Below, piece after piece: positions 34,057 to 42,304 of a stretch of DNA of 64,000 bases. The stretch covers positions 76,341 through 140,340 of the forward strand of contig JAKVBQ010000004.1 in assembly GCA_022447205.1 (NCBI GenBank). Reading direction: 5' to 3'. The notes beneath the pieces were generated by a model that saw only the letters and a list, made by a program, of their open reading frames with translations, was not told where the DNA came from and did not search any database. Position numbers and translations under genes: made by a program. The stretch is from Phycisphaerales bacterium (lineage in GTDB: Bacteria > Planctomycetota > Phycisphaerae > Phycisphaerales > SM1A02). Numbering within the stretch: position 1 is the stretch's first letter; each line of letters begins with the position of its first letter.

Positions 34057-35451
34057 ATGGCGCACGGCATGATCAATCGAAACCACACCCTGACTTGTTT
34101 CCTGCTTGTCGCTTTGGCTGCATCCATTGCCCTTGGCGAAGGCACGGATGCAGCGCCGCGCTACCAGGCGGTGCGTGTCCCGGTCCTGCCGGTGAGCGAC
34201 TCTCCCTATTGCTGCACCGCCGAGGCCACGGGCTTCGGACCCGGCGAGACCGTTCTGGGAGCTGTCGGTTCGAGTCTGATCTCGATCGGAAAGCATGGTT
34301 TCAGCTGGCGTGACGGCGAGTCTCCCCGGGATCTCACCGGTGACGCATTCACCACCGCCTACCCACAGCTCATGAACGAGGCAGGCTGGATTGCAGGGAC
34401 CGCCTACAGCTGTCCTCCTTCAGACGGAGCGTGCGACACGGTCCTCTTCTTCGTGTCCCCGAACGGTGAGCTGATCGATCTCGGCACGTCGGAGCGGATA
34501 CCCCGCACCGTGGCACTGGCCGAGGACAACACGCTCCTCTACTACGACTACGGGGGGTCGACCTGGCTCCTCACTCCGGGTGGGAATCCGGAGCAGCTTT
34601 CCGGGCCTCCCGGCACGACCTGGAGCAGGGCCTACGGGATGACGCCCGATGGTCGGACCATCGCCGGGGTCGTCCGTCTCGAGAATCGTCACTACCCGAC
34701 GCGATGGGTCGATGGCGTGTACGAGCTGCTCTCGATGCCCGCCGGAGCCACCTTCAGTCCCTGGCAAGCCTGTGTCCTCGATGAGGCGGGGGGGGTGACC
34801 TCGAGCCTGCTTCTCGAAGGCGACAGTGAGCGGACCCTCGTCCGCTGGAACGGTGACGGCATGTTCCACCTCCTGCCCCGACCCGCGGAGGCATGCTGCG
34901 ACATATCCGTCCTGCACGCCGACAACGAACTGGTCGTGGGAGCAATGACCATCGCCTCGGATGACGTGCTGGTCATCTGGCCGCTTGACGGAGATCAGCC
35001 TGGTGAACCCGTCGTGCGGTCTCTGGGTGGGGACTGGGCGTTGCACGGGCGAGTGCTCCCTGCGGGCGACCAACTCGTCATCCATGTCTTCGACACCCAG
35101 ACCTATTTCCAGGATCTGCTGGTCATGTCACGAAACGGTGGCGAGATCCGGCACTGCGCGGATCTCATCGTGATCGGTTCCATCGACCCGGCCACCGACG
35201 GGCGCCCGAACGAGGCCTTTGTCGCGAGAGACACCGATGCGATCCTCATCAACGTCGGAAGCCCAACCTCGAGCAGTTTCATCCTGAAGCGCCTCAGGAC
35301 CGGTGATCTCGATGGTGATGGCGTCGTCGATGGCGCGGATCTCACCATCCTCCTCGGTGCATGGGGTACTCTGGATGTGACGGCCGACATCGACGCGAAT
35401 GGCGTGGTTGATGGATCGGACCTCGCCCTGCTCCTTGGTGACTGGGGCTGA
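34057..35451 (+). CDS. Secreted protein with HAF-like repeats and dockerin-like tail
   Basis: 464 aa. A signal peptide starts at the first ATG or at 34069 (MINRNHTLTCFLLVALAASI). Residues 50-400 are a beta-rich repeat region (GFSWRDGESPRDLTGDA, AYGMTPDGRTIAGVV, LVRWNGDGMFHLLP) resembling extracellular HAF/propeller repeats. The last 50 residues carry two dockerin-like loops, GDLDGDGVVDGADLTILLG and ADIDANGVVDGSDLALLLG, like the CRTAC1-type protein at 10236-12023. TAACAT at 34039-34044 is a possible -10. Role unknown, extracellular. Confidence 0.75.
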   Translation: MAHGMINRNHTLTCFLLVALAASIALGEGTDAAPRYQAVRVPVLPVSDSPYCCTAEATGFGPGETVLGAVGSSLISIGKHGFSWRDGESPRDLTGDAFTTAYPQLMNEAGWIAGTAYSCPPSDGACDTVLFFVSPNGELIDLGTSERIPRTVALAEDNTLLYYDYGGSTWLLTPGGNPEQLSGPPGTTWSRAYGMTPDGRTIAGVVRLENRHYPTRWVDGVYELLSMPAGATFSPWQACVLDEAGGVTSSLLLEGDSERTLVRWNGDGMFHLLPRPAEACCDISVLHADNELVVGAMTIASDDVLVIWPLDGDQPGEPVVRSLGGDWALHGRVLPAGDQLVIHVFDTQTYFQDLLVMSRNGGEIRHCADLIVIGSIDPATDGRPNEAFVARDTDAILINVGSPTSSSFILKRLRTGDLDGDGVVDGADLTILLGAWGTLDVTADIDANGVVDGSDLALLLGDWG

Positions 35452-35481
35452 CCAAGCGACCCCTTTTCTGGTTGATGCACA

Positions 35482-37410
35482 CTGGACTTCCTCACGCACC
35501 AGGCCAAGGCACATGCACGATCCAGGCTGCTGCTCTGGCTCTTTCCCGTGGCAGCGCTTCTGGTCTCGTTCGGCGTCTGGTTCTCAGTCGTCGGGCTCGC
35601 CTGGCTGGTCCTCGAGGGTGTGGATGCCGTGATCGGGGACATGTCGTATGCCCAAGGTCTCGATTCCGACGGATGGCAGGGGTTTCTCTTCGACTGGCGT
35701 CTCGCCCTGGTCATGATCGTCGGGACGATGCTCGTGATCATCATCAGCTCGATCCGGATGATGATCTCGCTTCGGGGCGGGGGACTGGCCATCGCGCTTC
35801 TGATGAAGGGCATCCCCATCAATCCTGCGACGACCGGACACGAGAGACGGCAGTTGCTCAACATCGTCGAGGAGATGGCGATCGCATCCGGCATGCCGGT
35901 CCCACCGGTGTTCGTCATCGACAGCCGGTCGATCAACGCCTTCGCCGCCGGCTGGTCGCCCGAGAACGCCGTCATCTCCGTGACCCAGGGGTTGATCGAT
36001 CGACTGAATCGGGACGAGATGCAGGGGGTGATCGCTCATGAATTCAGCCACATCGTCCATGGGGACACCCGCATCAACGGCAGGCTCGTGGGCGTCATTC
36101 ACGGCATCATGGCCGTTGGCACGTTGGGCAAGTTCCTCTCCTCGCCCGAGGATGATCGGCTCGATTCCAAGTACCTCGCTCATCCCGGTGCGATCATCAT
36201 CGCCATGATCATCGGGGTCATCATGCAGCTCGTGGGTGCCGTGGGGACGCTGGTCGGTCGCATGATCCAGTCCGCGGTCTCACGGCAACGTGAATTCCTC
36301 GCTGACGCAGCCGCTGTCGACTACACCCGGAACCCCGAAGGCATCGCAGGCGCTTTGCGTGAGATCGCCTCGCGGGGGGGGCGGAACCGATTCCGAAACC
36401 CCAACTCCTCCGAGTTCGCCCACTTCTTCTTCTCCCGGCCGACGTCCTCGATTTTCGCGACGCATCCGCCGCTTGAATCCCGGATCTCCCGGATCGAACA
36501 GGTTCCCGTGGCCGAGCTGGGACGCGTTGCGGCCCCGGGATCAGACGCCACTTCAGACGCCGTTCAGCTCGGTGCCGCGTTCGCCGCCCTTCAGGACCTC
36601 GGTGACATGAAGCCGGCGGCGCTCGAACACGCTCGCAGCCTGATGGATCGTCTTCCGGTCCGGCTCCTCGATTCGATTCATGACCCGGTGGGTGCGCAGG
36701 CGGCGATCCTCGGGTTCCTGGTCGATGACGATCCCGTGGTGCAGTTCCGCCAGCGCTCGAACATCACGAGTCAGCTGGGTGGTCCCATCGTCGCCGAGCT
36801 CAAGGCCCTGCATCCCTTCCTCATCGCAATGGATCGCGTGCAGCAGCTGGTGATTCTCGATCTGGCGGTCCCGGCGCTCTCCCGACTGGATCGTTTTCAC
36901 ACCGATCGCCTGATCATGGTCATCGAATCCTGCATCAAGGCCGACGACAGGATGGACCTCTTCGAGTGGCTGGTCGGGCGGATCATCCTGCGTCGACTCA
37001 AGGCACGAGTGAGCCTGGTCGTGCCGAGGCCCGGCAAGCGACCTCTCGCCGCGGTGCTCGAGGAAGCGCGTGCGGCGGTCTGCATGGTCGCCCGTCGTGG
37101 CTCTCGAACCGAGGAGGAAGCAAGCGCTGCCTATGCCGCAGGTGCGACCGTGCTCGGCGCCAACACCACGCCGCCCGATCAGTCGGCGATGACCCTGGCA
37201 GCACTCGACCGTGCGCTTGATGCACTCGTCGAGGCGAGGTCCGATGTCCAGGTTCGGGTCCTGAGAGCCTGCCTTCAGACAGCGTCGCATGACGGCATGA
37301 TTCGGACCGGTGAGTACCAGATGGTTCGTGCCGTCGCGGATTCCCTCGGACTTCCGATGCCGCCCATCCTGCCCGGGCGGTTGGACGGGACCTCGAACGG
37401 ATCTTCCTGA
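35482..37410 (+). CDS. M48-family membrane zinc metalloprotease, apparent CTG start
   Basis: 642 aa if read from CTG at 35482. The zinc site is HEFSH with His186 and His190; ADAAAVDYTRNPEGIA supplies the third-ligand region. Membrane helices lie near 20-50, 75-95 and 240-265. The first ATG/GTG in frame is GTG at 35548, but the codons upstream encode LDFLTHQAKAHARSRLLLWL, which matches the MDFxxHQxxARxxT-type N-terminus of planctomycete M48 proteins. An in-frame TGA at 35473 bounds it, so CTG is the best-placed start unless one base is in error (an ATG lies 7 nt upstream out of frame). The C-terminal 300 residues are helical and of unknown function. Confidence 0.85.
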   Translation: MDFLTHQAKAHARSRLLLWLFPVAALLVSFGVWFSVVGLAWLVLEGVDAVIGDMSYAQGLDSDGWQGFLFDWRLALVMIVGTMLVIIISSIRMMISLRGGGLAIALLMKGIPINPATTGHERRQLLNIVEEMAIASGMPVPPVFVIDSRSINAFAAGWSPENAVISVTQGLIDRLNRDEMQGVIAHEFSHIVHGDTRINGRLVGVIHGIMAVGTLGKFLSSPEDDRLDSKYLAHPGAIIIAMIIGVIMQLVGAVGTLVGRMIQSAVSRQREFLADAAAVDYTRNPEGIAGALREIASRGGRNRFRNPNSSEFAHFFFSRPTSSIFATHPPLESRISRIEQVPVAELGRVAAPGSDATSDAVQLGAAFAALQDLGDMKPAALEHARSLMDRLPVRLLDSIHDPVGAQAAILGFLVDDDPVVQFRQRSNITSQLGGPIVAELKALHPFLIAMDRVQQLVILDLAVPALSRLDRFHTDRLIMVIESCIKADDRMDLFEWLVGRIILRRLKARVSLVVPRPGKRPLAAVLEEARAAVCMVARRGSRTEEEASAAYAAGATVLGANTTPPDQSAMTLAALDRALDALVEARSDVQVRVLRACLQTASHDGMIRTGEYQMVRAVADSLGLPMPPILPGRLDGTSNGSS

Positions 37411-37417
37411 TCCCTGC

Positions 37418-38140
37418 TCAGTCCTTCGAAGGCACCGGCGGGTAGCAGATCGGTCCGAGCGTTCCCTCGACGTCTTCCGCTCGTTCGATCAGGATCCGGA
37501 TCGCGATGTCGAGCACCTGATGCAGCAGTCGCCCGCAGTCCGCCACCGAGGCCCGGTTCAGCTGGCCCCCGTGTGTCGAGCCGCCATGGACCAGCTGGCA
37601 ACGCAGGGTGTAGACCCGGTAGAGCATCAGCCGGTCCAGGGCGAGTTCCGCCCGGCCGTCATTCAGGTACTTGCGTCCCTTGGTCGGCATGTTGTGCCAG
37701 CTGTCGTCCTCGGTGTCCCCGGCATCGAGCCCGCGCCAGAAGTAGTGGTCGAGGTAGACGTTGTCGAAGAGGCGCTCGCAGAGTCCCCGTTCCCGCTGGA
37801 GGAGCTTCCCGAACTCATCGTCGCGGTCGAGTTCGAGGACGCGTCTCAGGAAGTCCCGGACGCTGCCGATGTCCCGGGCGGGGTGGTTGGTCTCCTCGTC
37901 CCACAGTCCGTAGAGCGCGTTGAAGCTGATCCAGAGGAGGACCAGCTGGTCATCGATCGAGTCGGTGCCGTCGGTGCGGGCGACGTGTTGCGCACGCCGC
38001 AGCCACGAGCACGCCCGGTGCAGGCGGATCGAGAGGGCCATGCCCCGGGCTTTTTCGCGACCGATCAGGCCGTACCACCGCTCCTTGTACTCGTCGGCGG
38101 CGGGGAGGTCGGGGTTGATGCAGGTTTGGAGGTCGGTCAT
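37418..38140 (-). CDS. Uncharacterised HEPN-like protein
   Basis: 240 aa, helical. Two features recall HEPN proteins: an ISFNALYG segment (71-78) and an RCQLVHG stretch with Arg180 and His185, matching the Rx4-6H ribonuclease motif on a late helix. The second position is Cys, not the frequent Asn, so activity is unproven. It is convergent with the M48 gene (7 bp between stops) and divergent from the 318-aa unknown gene. HEPN proteins often act as RNases in toxin-antitoxin or phage defence; no antitoxin-like partner is obvious here. Low-to-moderate certainty. Confidence 0.5.
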   Translation of the reverse strand: MTDLQTCINPDLPAADEYKERWYGLIGREKARGMALSIRLHRACSWLRRAQHVARTDGTDSIDDQLVLLWISFNALYGLWDEETNHPARDIGSVRDFLRRVLELDRDDEFGKLLQRERGLCERLFDNVYLDHYFWRGLDAGDTEDDSWHNMPTKGRKYLNDGRAELALDRLMLYRVYTLRCQLVHGGSTHGGQLNRASVADCGRLLHQVLDIAIRILIERAEDVEGTLGPICYPPVPSKD

Positions 38141-38167
38141 CGACTCATGATGCTACCAGCCAGCGAG

Positions 38168-38173
38168 TATGCT
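38168..38173 (+). promoter_or_regulatory. Candidate -10 element (TATGCT) for the unknown-gene run at 38210
   Basis: TATGCT lies 36 nt before the ATG at 38210, giving a leader of about 30 nt that contains a ribosome-site-like AAGGGCGG. Confidence 0.3.
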
Positions 38174-38209
38174 GCGTGTTCCGGAACGAAAGGGCGGCTA
38201 TTGGGCGGA

Positions 38210-39166
38210 ATGTCTTTCACGGCAGAAGAACTTGAATGCCTGGAGACCCATGCTGTCGGGTGGGAGGCGGTTCTTGATCGCCTTTGGGTCGCACTCGATG
38301 AGCGACTTCATGGCATGATCCTGAATGGTTCGCCCGGTGATTGGGAGCAATGGTCCCTCCGTTCTCGATTCCTGTTTCTCGGTGATGTTGACCGAGCCCA
38401 GGATTTCATCGGGGTCTTCATCGATGGCCTGATGCGGAAGGGGCGAGCTCAGACCCTGTTGCATGGTTTCGAACGGGAAGCGGACAAGGTTCTCGCCTAT
38501 CTTGCAGCGCCCGATCTCGTGCAGAAGCGTGCACTCAGCTACCACGCGAAGGCTGGACGATGCGGGGTCACGGGGATGTCCAGTGATCCAGAGCGAGTTG
38601 GCAGGGCGAGGAACATCGATGCCGATGGCGGGGTCGGGGAGACCCTTGAAGCCAGGTCTCCAAACCGCCCGGGTGGCGGCATTGATCTGACTTCGCTGCC
38701 GATCCAGATCTGCTGGGAACCTGAAGCCGGTATCGATGCCAAGGTCCGCATGGCATCCCTGCAGTGCTGGCCCCGGCTCGACCGCGGACAGCCGGGGATG
38801 ACCGTCCTTGAAGAGGATCTCAAGCAGGTCATCCAATCAAGCAGCGATCTTTCCGCCTTCGAAGCCCTGGTCGAGCAGCATGACCTGGCGCGCAGGCGTC
38901 TGGCCGATGAGATCGCGGAGATCGACCGACAGATCGAAGCGTCGCCCGGCATGCATCGAGAGACTCGTGAACAACACGAGTCCCGTCGGACTGGATTCGA
39001 GGCGGATCGCCTGCTCTGTCCCCTGAATCGAGAACAGGCACAGAGCCTCCTGGGTCTGGCCACGCCTGACGCCGCCTATCAGCAGATTTCACGCTATCGA
39101 AGGGCATACGCGGACCTCTTTCCTGACCTCCTGCAGCACTTCGAGGATCGGATGGCGAACTCATGA
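38210..39166 (+). CDS. Hypothetical protein, 318 aa, coiled-coil region
   Basis: No recognised family. The frame stays open far upstream, but the ATG at 38210 follows a leader with AAGGGCGG and the upstream part overlaps the divergent gene. The first 110 residues are mixed alpha/beta (SLRSRFLFLGDVDRAQDFIG, then FEREADKVLAYLAAPD). The middle (115-180) is Gly/Arg/Pro-rich. Residues 215-270 form a charged heptad-like helix (LARRRLADEIAEIDRQIEAS). The C-terminus is helical with many aromatics. Third-codon G+C looks lower than in neighbours by eye. It overlaps the next small ORF (ATGA) and probably heads a coupled operon. Confidence 0.6.
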   Translation: MSFTAEELECLETHAVGWEAVLDRLWVALDERLHGMILNGSPGDWEQWSLRSRFLFLGDVDRAQDFIGVFIDGLMRKGRAQTLLHGFEREADKVLAYLAAPDLVQKRALSYHAKAGRCGVTGMSSDPERVGRARNIDADGGVGETLEARSPNRPGGGIDLTSLPIQICWEPEAGIDAKVRMASLQCWPRLDRGQPGMTVLEEDLKQVIQSSSDLSAFEALVEQHDLARRRLADEIAEIDRQIEASPGMHRETREQHESRRTGFEADRLLCPLNREQAQSLLGLATPDAAYQQISRYRRAYADLFPDLLQHFEDRMANS

Positions 39167-39324
39167 TGTCCGAGGCCCTTGTTTTCCGGCTCGAATTCCC
39201 GACTTCGCCGGTCAGGATCGACGGGGGCGATGTGTCCAATCTCAGGCAGGAGCTGGTTCCTGTCATGACCCGTGTTCGTGATGCGAATTCGACGGGTGAA
39301 TCCGAGGCCTTGCTCCATGTCTGA
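39163..39324 (+). CDS. Small overlapping ORF, 53 aa
   Basis: Starts ATGATG, overlapping the stop of the 318-aa gene by 4 nt, and ends 8 nt inside the next gene. The product (MMSEALVFRLEFPTSPVRID, then a polar helix VSNLRQELVPVMTRVRDA) has no recognised family. Overlap on both sides suggests translational coupling through the ORF; it could also be only a ribosome relay. It is too short to judge by composition. Confidence 0.4.
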   Translation: MMSEALVFRLEFPTSPVRIDGGDVSNLRQELVPVMTRVRDANSTGESEALLHV

Positions 39325-40243
39325 ACACCACTCCGACTCCGAACGGTCCCTTGATGAACTCCGACTCTCGATCGAGGACGAGCTCCAGGGTGCCGACACC
39401 GCACTGGACCACGTTCTTTGTGCCGCCCGGCTCGCCGCCATCGGCGAGCCGGATGCCTACCTGGCCTGGCCCGGCGCTCTTGGTGATCGTGCCGCAGATC
39501 TTTCCGATGAGCTCAGCACCGCCTGCCTCGACCTCGTCGTGCGCCTGCGTCGTGCCGAAGGTGAGGAACTGGTGCGTGCTCTCCTCGAGGCCCAGGCGTT
39601 CCATACCCTGCGCATCGTCGACCGAGACATGGGCGGGCTCCTCGAACCGGCCCATTCGGTCATCGAGTCGATGCTTCTCGAGTGTGATGGCCTCCCTCTC
39701 GATGATGAAGCGGCCGGTGCACTGCACGGACTTCTGGAACTCGAGCTGACGCCCGATGCGTTCCTGCTGCCGATCCTGGTGGCGCCGGTCGGTTTGACCG
39801 CCTGCCTGGCGATCTCGGAAGCACGTATTGCTGCCGGACTCCGTCCGGTCGAACACATCGGCCGGGCTGCGCACTTTGATCCTGCCGAGCAGCTTGAACC
39901 GGAGCTGGCTTTTGATGGCGGGCGACCCAGTGCACGCATGATCGATCGATTTGCCCGGCGACGCGGCGAGATGCGATTCGACGACGGCACCACCGCGGAG
40001 GTTCGTGCGGTTCTCGAGGAGGACTGGCAGGTGACCGTCAAGTTCAGGATCGCCGATGCCGACGAGGCCTGGTGCCGAAGGATCGACCTGGTCCGGATCG
40101 GTGCCCGGTTGGCACGACCGATCGACGACCTCCAGGATTTCTGGACCACCTCGCTTGCCAATCTCGGGGTTGATGCCCAGACTCGTCTCATGAACCAGCC
40201 GATTCTCATCAAGATGTCCAACGGACAGCGCTTTTCGATCTGA
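39317..40243 (+). CDS. Hypothetical protein, 308 aa
   Basis: No recognised family. The ATG at 39317 overlaps the small upstream ORF by 8 nt. The N-terminal 200 residues are acidic and helical, rich in Leu/Ala/Glu (LDLVVRLRRAEGEELVRALL, LLECDGLPLDDEAAGALHGL). The C-terminal third alternates short strands and charged turns (WQVTVKFRI, CRRIDLVRIGARLARPI). No signal peptide or membrane helix, so probably cytoplasmic. The same reading frame continues open after its stop into the Lon-like gene, whose start is uncertain. Confidence 0.65.
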   Translation: MSEHHSDSERSLDELRLSIEDELQGADTALDHVLCAARLAAIGEPDAYLAWPGALGDRAADLSDELSTACLDLVVRLRRAEGEELVRALLEAQAFHTLRIVDRDMGGLLEPAHSVIESMLLECDGLPLDDEAAGALHGLLELELTPDAFLLPILVAPVGLTACLAISEARIAAGLRPVEHIGRAAHFDPAEQLEPELAFDGGRPSARMIDRFARRRGEMRFDDGTTAEVRAVLEEDWQVTVKFRIADADEAWCRRIDLVRIGARLARPIDDLQDFWTTSLANLGVDAQTRLMNQPILIKMSNGQRFSI

Positions 40244-40348
40244 TTCGCTCGTCGACCGACATCCGGCTGCAGACAGCGAAGGAAGGGTCGCGCCACGTCT
40301 TCCCGAACCGATCATTTCGATGAACCGCATGCCCTGGACTGGGGATGG

Positions 40349-42253
40349 TTGTTGTCACGTGATCCACAGACCCTCGTCGAGCGGGTTCGAAGAGGTCGAG
40401 CCGCGCTCTGGGTGGAGCGGATCGTGCGAGGCCTCGATGAACGGATCGAAGGCGGACTGGACCTGCCCCGACCGACTCGCGACCAGGCCACGTCCGACTG
40501 GTTGCCTGCCGACATGGTGCCGATCGTCGGTGCCTTGCCCGGTGATGATGGTGCGCTTGGTGCATTGCGTTTCGTCGCGTCGGACGAGCGCATCGGTGCG
40601 GCAGGCGCCATCGACGCCCTGTCGGAATCGGTCGGCTCCGATCCGGATGCTGCCGCGCATGCCGGCGTCTCACTGGTCTGCACCATGATGGCGGAACTGC
40701 TGCCGAATGCGCCTCGGCCGAGACCCGAATTCCTCGTCGGTCGACGTGGAGCGGGGGACAGCGTCGCCCTTGCCGCGGGCGTCGGCACCCTGCTTCGTTT
40801 CTTCGGCGTGCCCTGGCCTGCGGATCTCGTCGTCACCGGAGGGATCGACACGAAGACCGGTCGGTTCACGCCGGTTCCGCGTGACACCCTGCCAGGCAAG
40901 GTCTCGGCGCTCCGAGCCTGGGGCTTCAAACGACTCGGAGTCGTTGCGCACGATGACGATGCGGACCTGCCCGACGCCATCGATGGCGTCGAACTCGTCC
41001 GATTTCCCGCCGATCCGAACGAACTCCCCGCCTTCCTGGCGACGCTTGCTGGTGTTGCACTCGATGATGCGGACGTCGCACGTGCGCTTGCCCTCTTCGA
41101 CCTTCGCGTCGGTCGGGCCGGTCCGCACATGCTCGAACATGTCTTCGAGGTGTCCGCGCCCTTCCTCGAGCACGGGTCGCCGCTGGTCCGGCACCTCGTG
41201 CTCGACATGCGTTCTCGTGCGCTGCTCCACGCGGGGCGGAGCGAAGAGTCCCGGGCCACGCTCGAGGCGGCTGATGCGCTTCGGGGCGAGGGCTACCTCC
41301 CCGACGGTCGTTTGCGTGACGTGCTGCGCTACCAGCAGTCGGCGCACCGTTCCGTCGTGCAACTCGACGTGGGGATCTGGTCCGACGAGGATCCCGTGCA
41401 CGAGCGTGTGGATCGGCTCATCGAGGAACTCGATGATCGTTGGAACACCCGGCATGAGTCCCTGATGCGGATCTTCCTCGCCAACACCCGCGCTCGCCGA
41501 CATGAATACCTTGGTCGCCTGCATGGTGACGAGACACGTCTCCAGATGGCGTGGGACGATCTCTCCAGGGATCACGATCGCTGGGAGGACCTCATCGTGC
41601 GGTACGCGGGCAACGTCCTGCGACTCCGGGACACAACGCGAGAGCGGATCGAGAACCAGCTGGTCGACGTCGCCGCGAGTCGCGTGGCCGTGATCGGAAC
41701 ATTGCCCGGAGCGTGGCGTTCGGTGTTGCTTGCGATTCCCGACCGATCAGCCGCCTGCGTCGGCGTTTCGAGCGAGGCGTCGGTGCTCGAGTTTCGTGAC
41801 GATGCCGGGAGCTCCACGTTCGTGGGCGGCAGCGGCTTCAACGCGCTGGCCGGACTTCGCAGGCATCTTGCCCTCGAGGAGGATGGCGTGCCCGCTCATC
41901 TCGAGCCATTGCTCGCATGCACCTCATGCGAGCTCACGAATGGAGCAGAACAACTCCGCTATCCCTGGTTCGTCTGGTTCGAGCAGCTCGCCCTGCTCGC
42001 GCAACGCCTTGGACGTGTGCTGCCCATGCCCGCGCCCCGCCCCGGAACCGTCGCACCCGCAGGCTGGGAGCATCTCGACCAACCCGAGCAAGGGATCGAA
42101 TCGATCCTCGCCCTGCGTTCGCGCTGGGTCCTCAGGGAACTTGGCGTGGCCCTTCCCGAGCTTCAGGAGCCGCCGTCCGGTACGTCACTTCGGGTGCTCC
42201 ATGATCTCCTGCTCGAACGCCCTGACGCGCTGCATGTCCGCACCCCGTACTGA
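40349..42253 (+). CDS. Lon-like (S16) Ser/Lys protease domain protein without AAA+ module
   Basis: 634 aa from TTG at 40349. Residues 125-230 match the Lon proteolytic domain: RRGAGDSVALAAG with nucleophile Ser138, VVTGGIDTKTGRFTPVP, and LPGKVSALRAWGF with Lys184. The Ser-Lys spacing of 46 is close to E. coli Lon (43). There is no ATPase domain. The C-terminal 380 residues are helical (RVDRLIEELDDRW, HEYLGRLHGDETRLQMAWDD) and unrecognised. Start uncertain: coding-like sequence continues upstream (DEPHALDWGW), and ACG at 40295 has GGAAGGG 7 nt before it, but no ATG or GTG is available. Probably in one unit with the upstream unknown genes. Confidence 0.65.
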   Translation: MLSRDPQTLVERVRRGRAALWVERIVRGLDERIEGGLDLPRPTRDQATSDWLPADMVPIVGALPGDDGALGALRFVASDERIGAAGAIDALSESVGSDPDAAAHAGVSLVCTMMAELLPNAPRPRPEFLVGRRGAGDSVALAAGVGTLLRFFGVPWPADLVVTGGIDTKTGRFTPVPRDTLPGKVSALRAWGFKRLGVVAHDDDADLPDAIDGVELVRFPADPNELPAFLATLAGVALDDADVARALALFDLRVGRAGPHMLEHVFEVSAPFLEHGSPLVRHLVLDMRSRALLHAGRSEESRATLEAADALRGEGYLPDGRLRDVLRYQQSAHRSVVQLDVGIWSDEDPVHERVDRLIEELDDRWNTRHESLMRIFLANTRARRHEYLGRLHGDETRLQMAWDDLSRDHDRWEDLIVRYAGNVLRLRDTTRERIENQLVDVAASRVAVIGTLPGAWRSVLLAIPDRSAACVGVSSEASVLEFRDDAGSSTFVGGSGFNALAGLRRHLALEEDGVPAHLEPLLACTSCELTNGAEQLRYPWFVWFEQLALLAQRLGRVLPMPAPRPGTVAPAGWEHLDQPEQGIESILALRSRWVLRELGVALPELQEPPSGTSLRVLHDLLLERPDALHVRTPY

Positions 42254-42270
42254 TTGCCTTGCCCTTCGGC

Positions 42271-42298
42271 TTGCGTTCGTCACGTGAGTTCGTACGCT
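42271..42298 (+). promoter_or_regulatory. Candidate sigma-70-like promoter of the sulfatase gene
   Basis: TTGCGT (42271-42276), 16-nt spacer, TACGCT (42293-42298), then 6 nt to the ATG at 42305. A transcript from here would be leaderless. Confidence 0.45.
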
Positions 42299-42304
42299 CG
42301 ATTC

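Noticed and set aside
37310-38209. Upstream 300 codons of the 318-aa unknown gene's frame
   Set aside because: Overlaps the M48 3' end and the whole HEPN-like gene; a credible ATG with a ribosome site exists at 38210.
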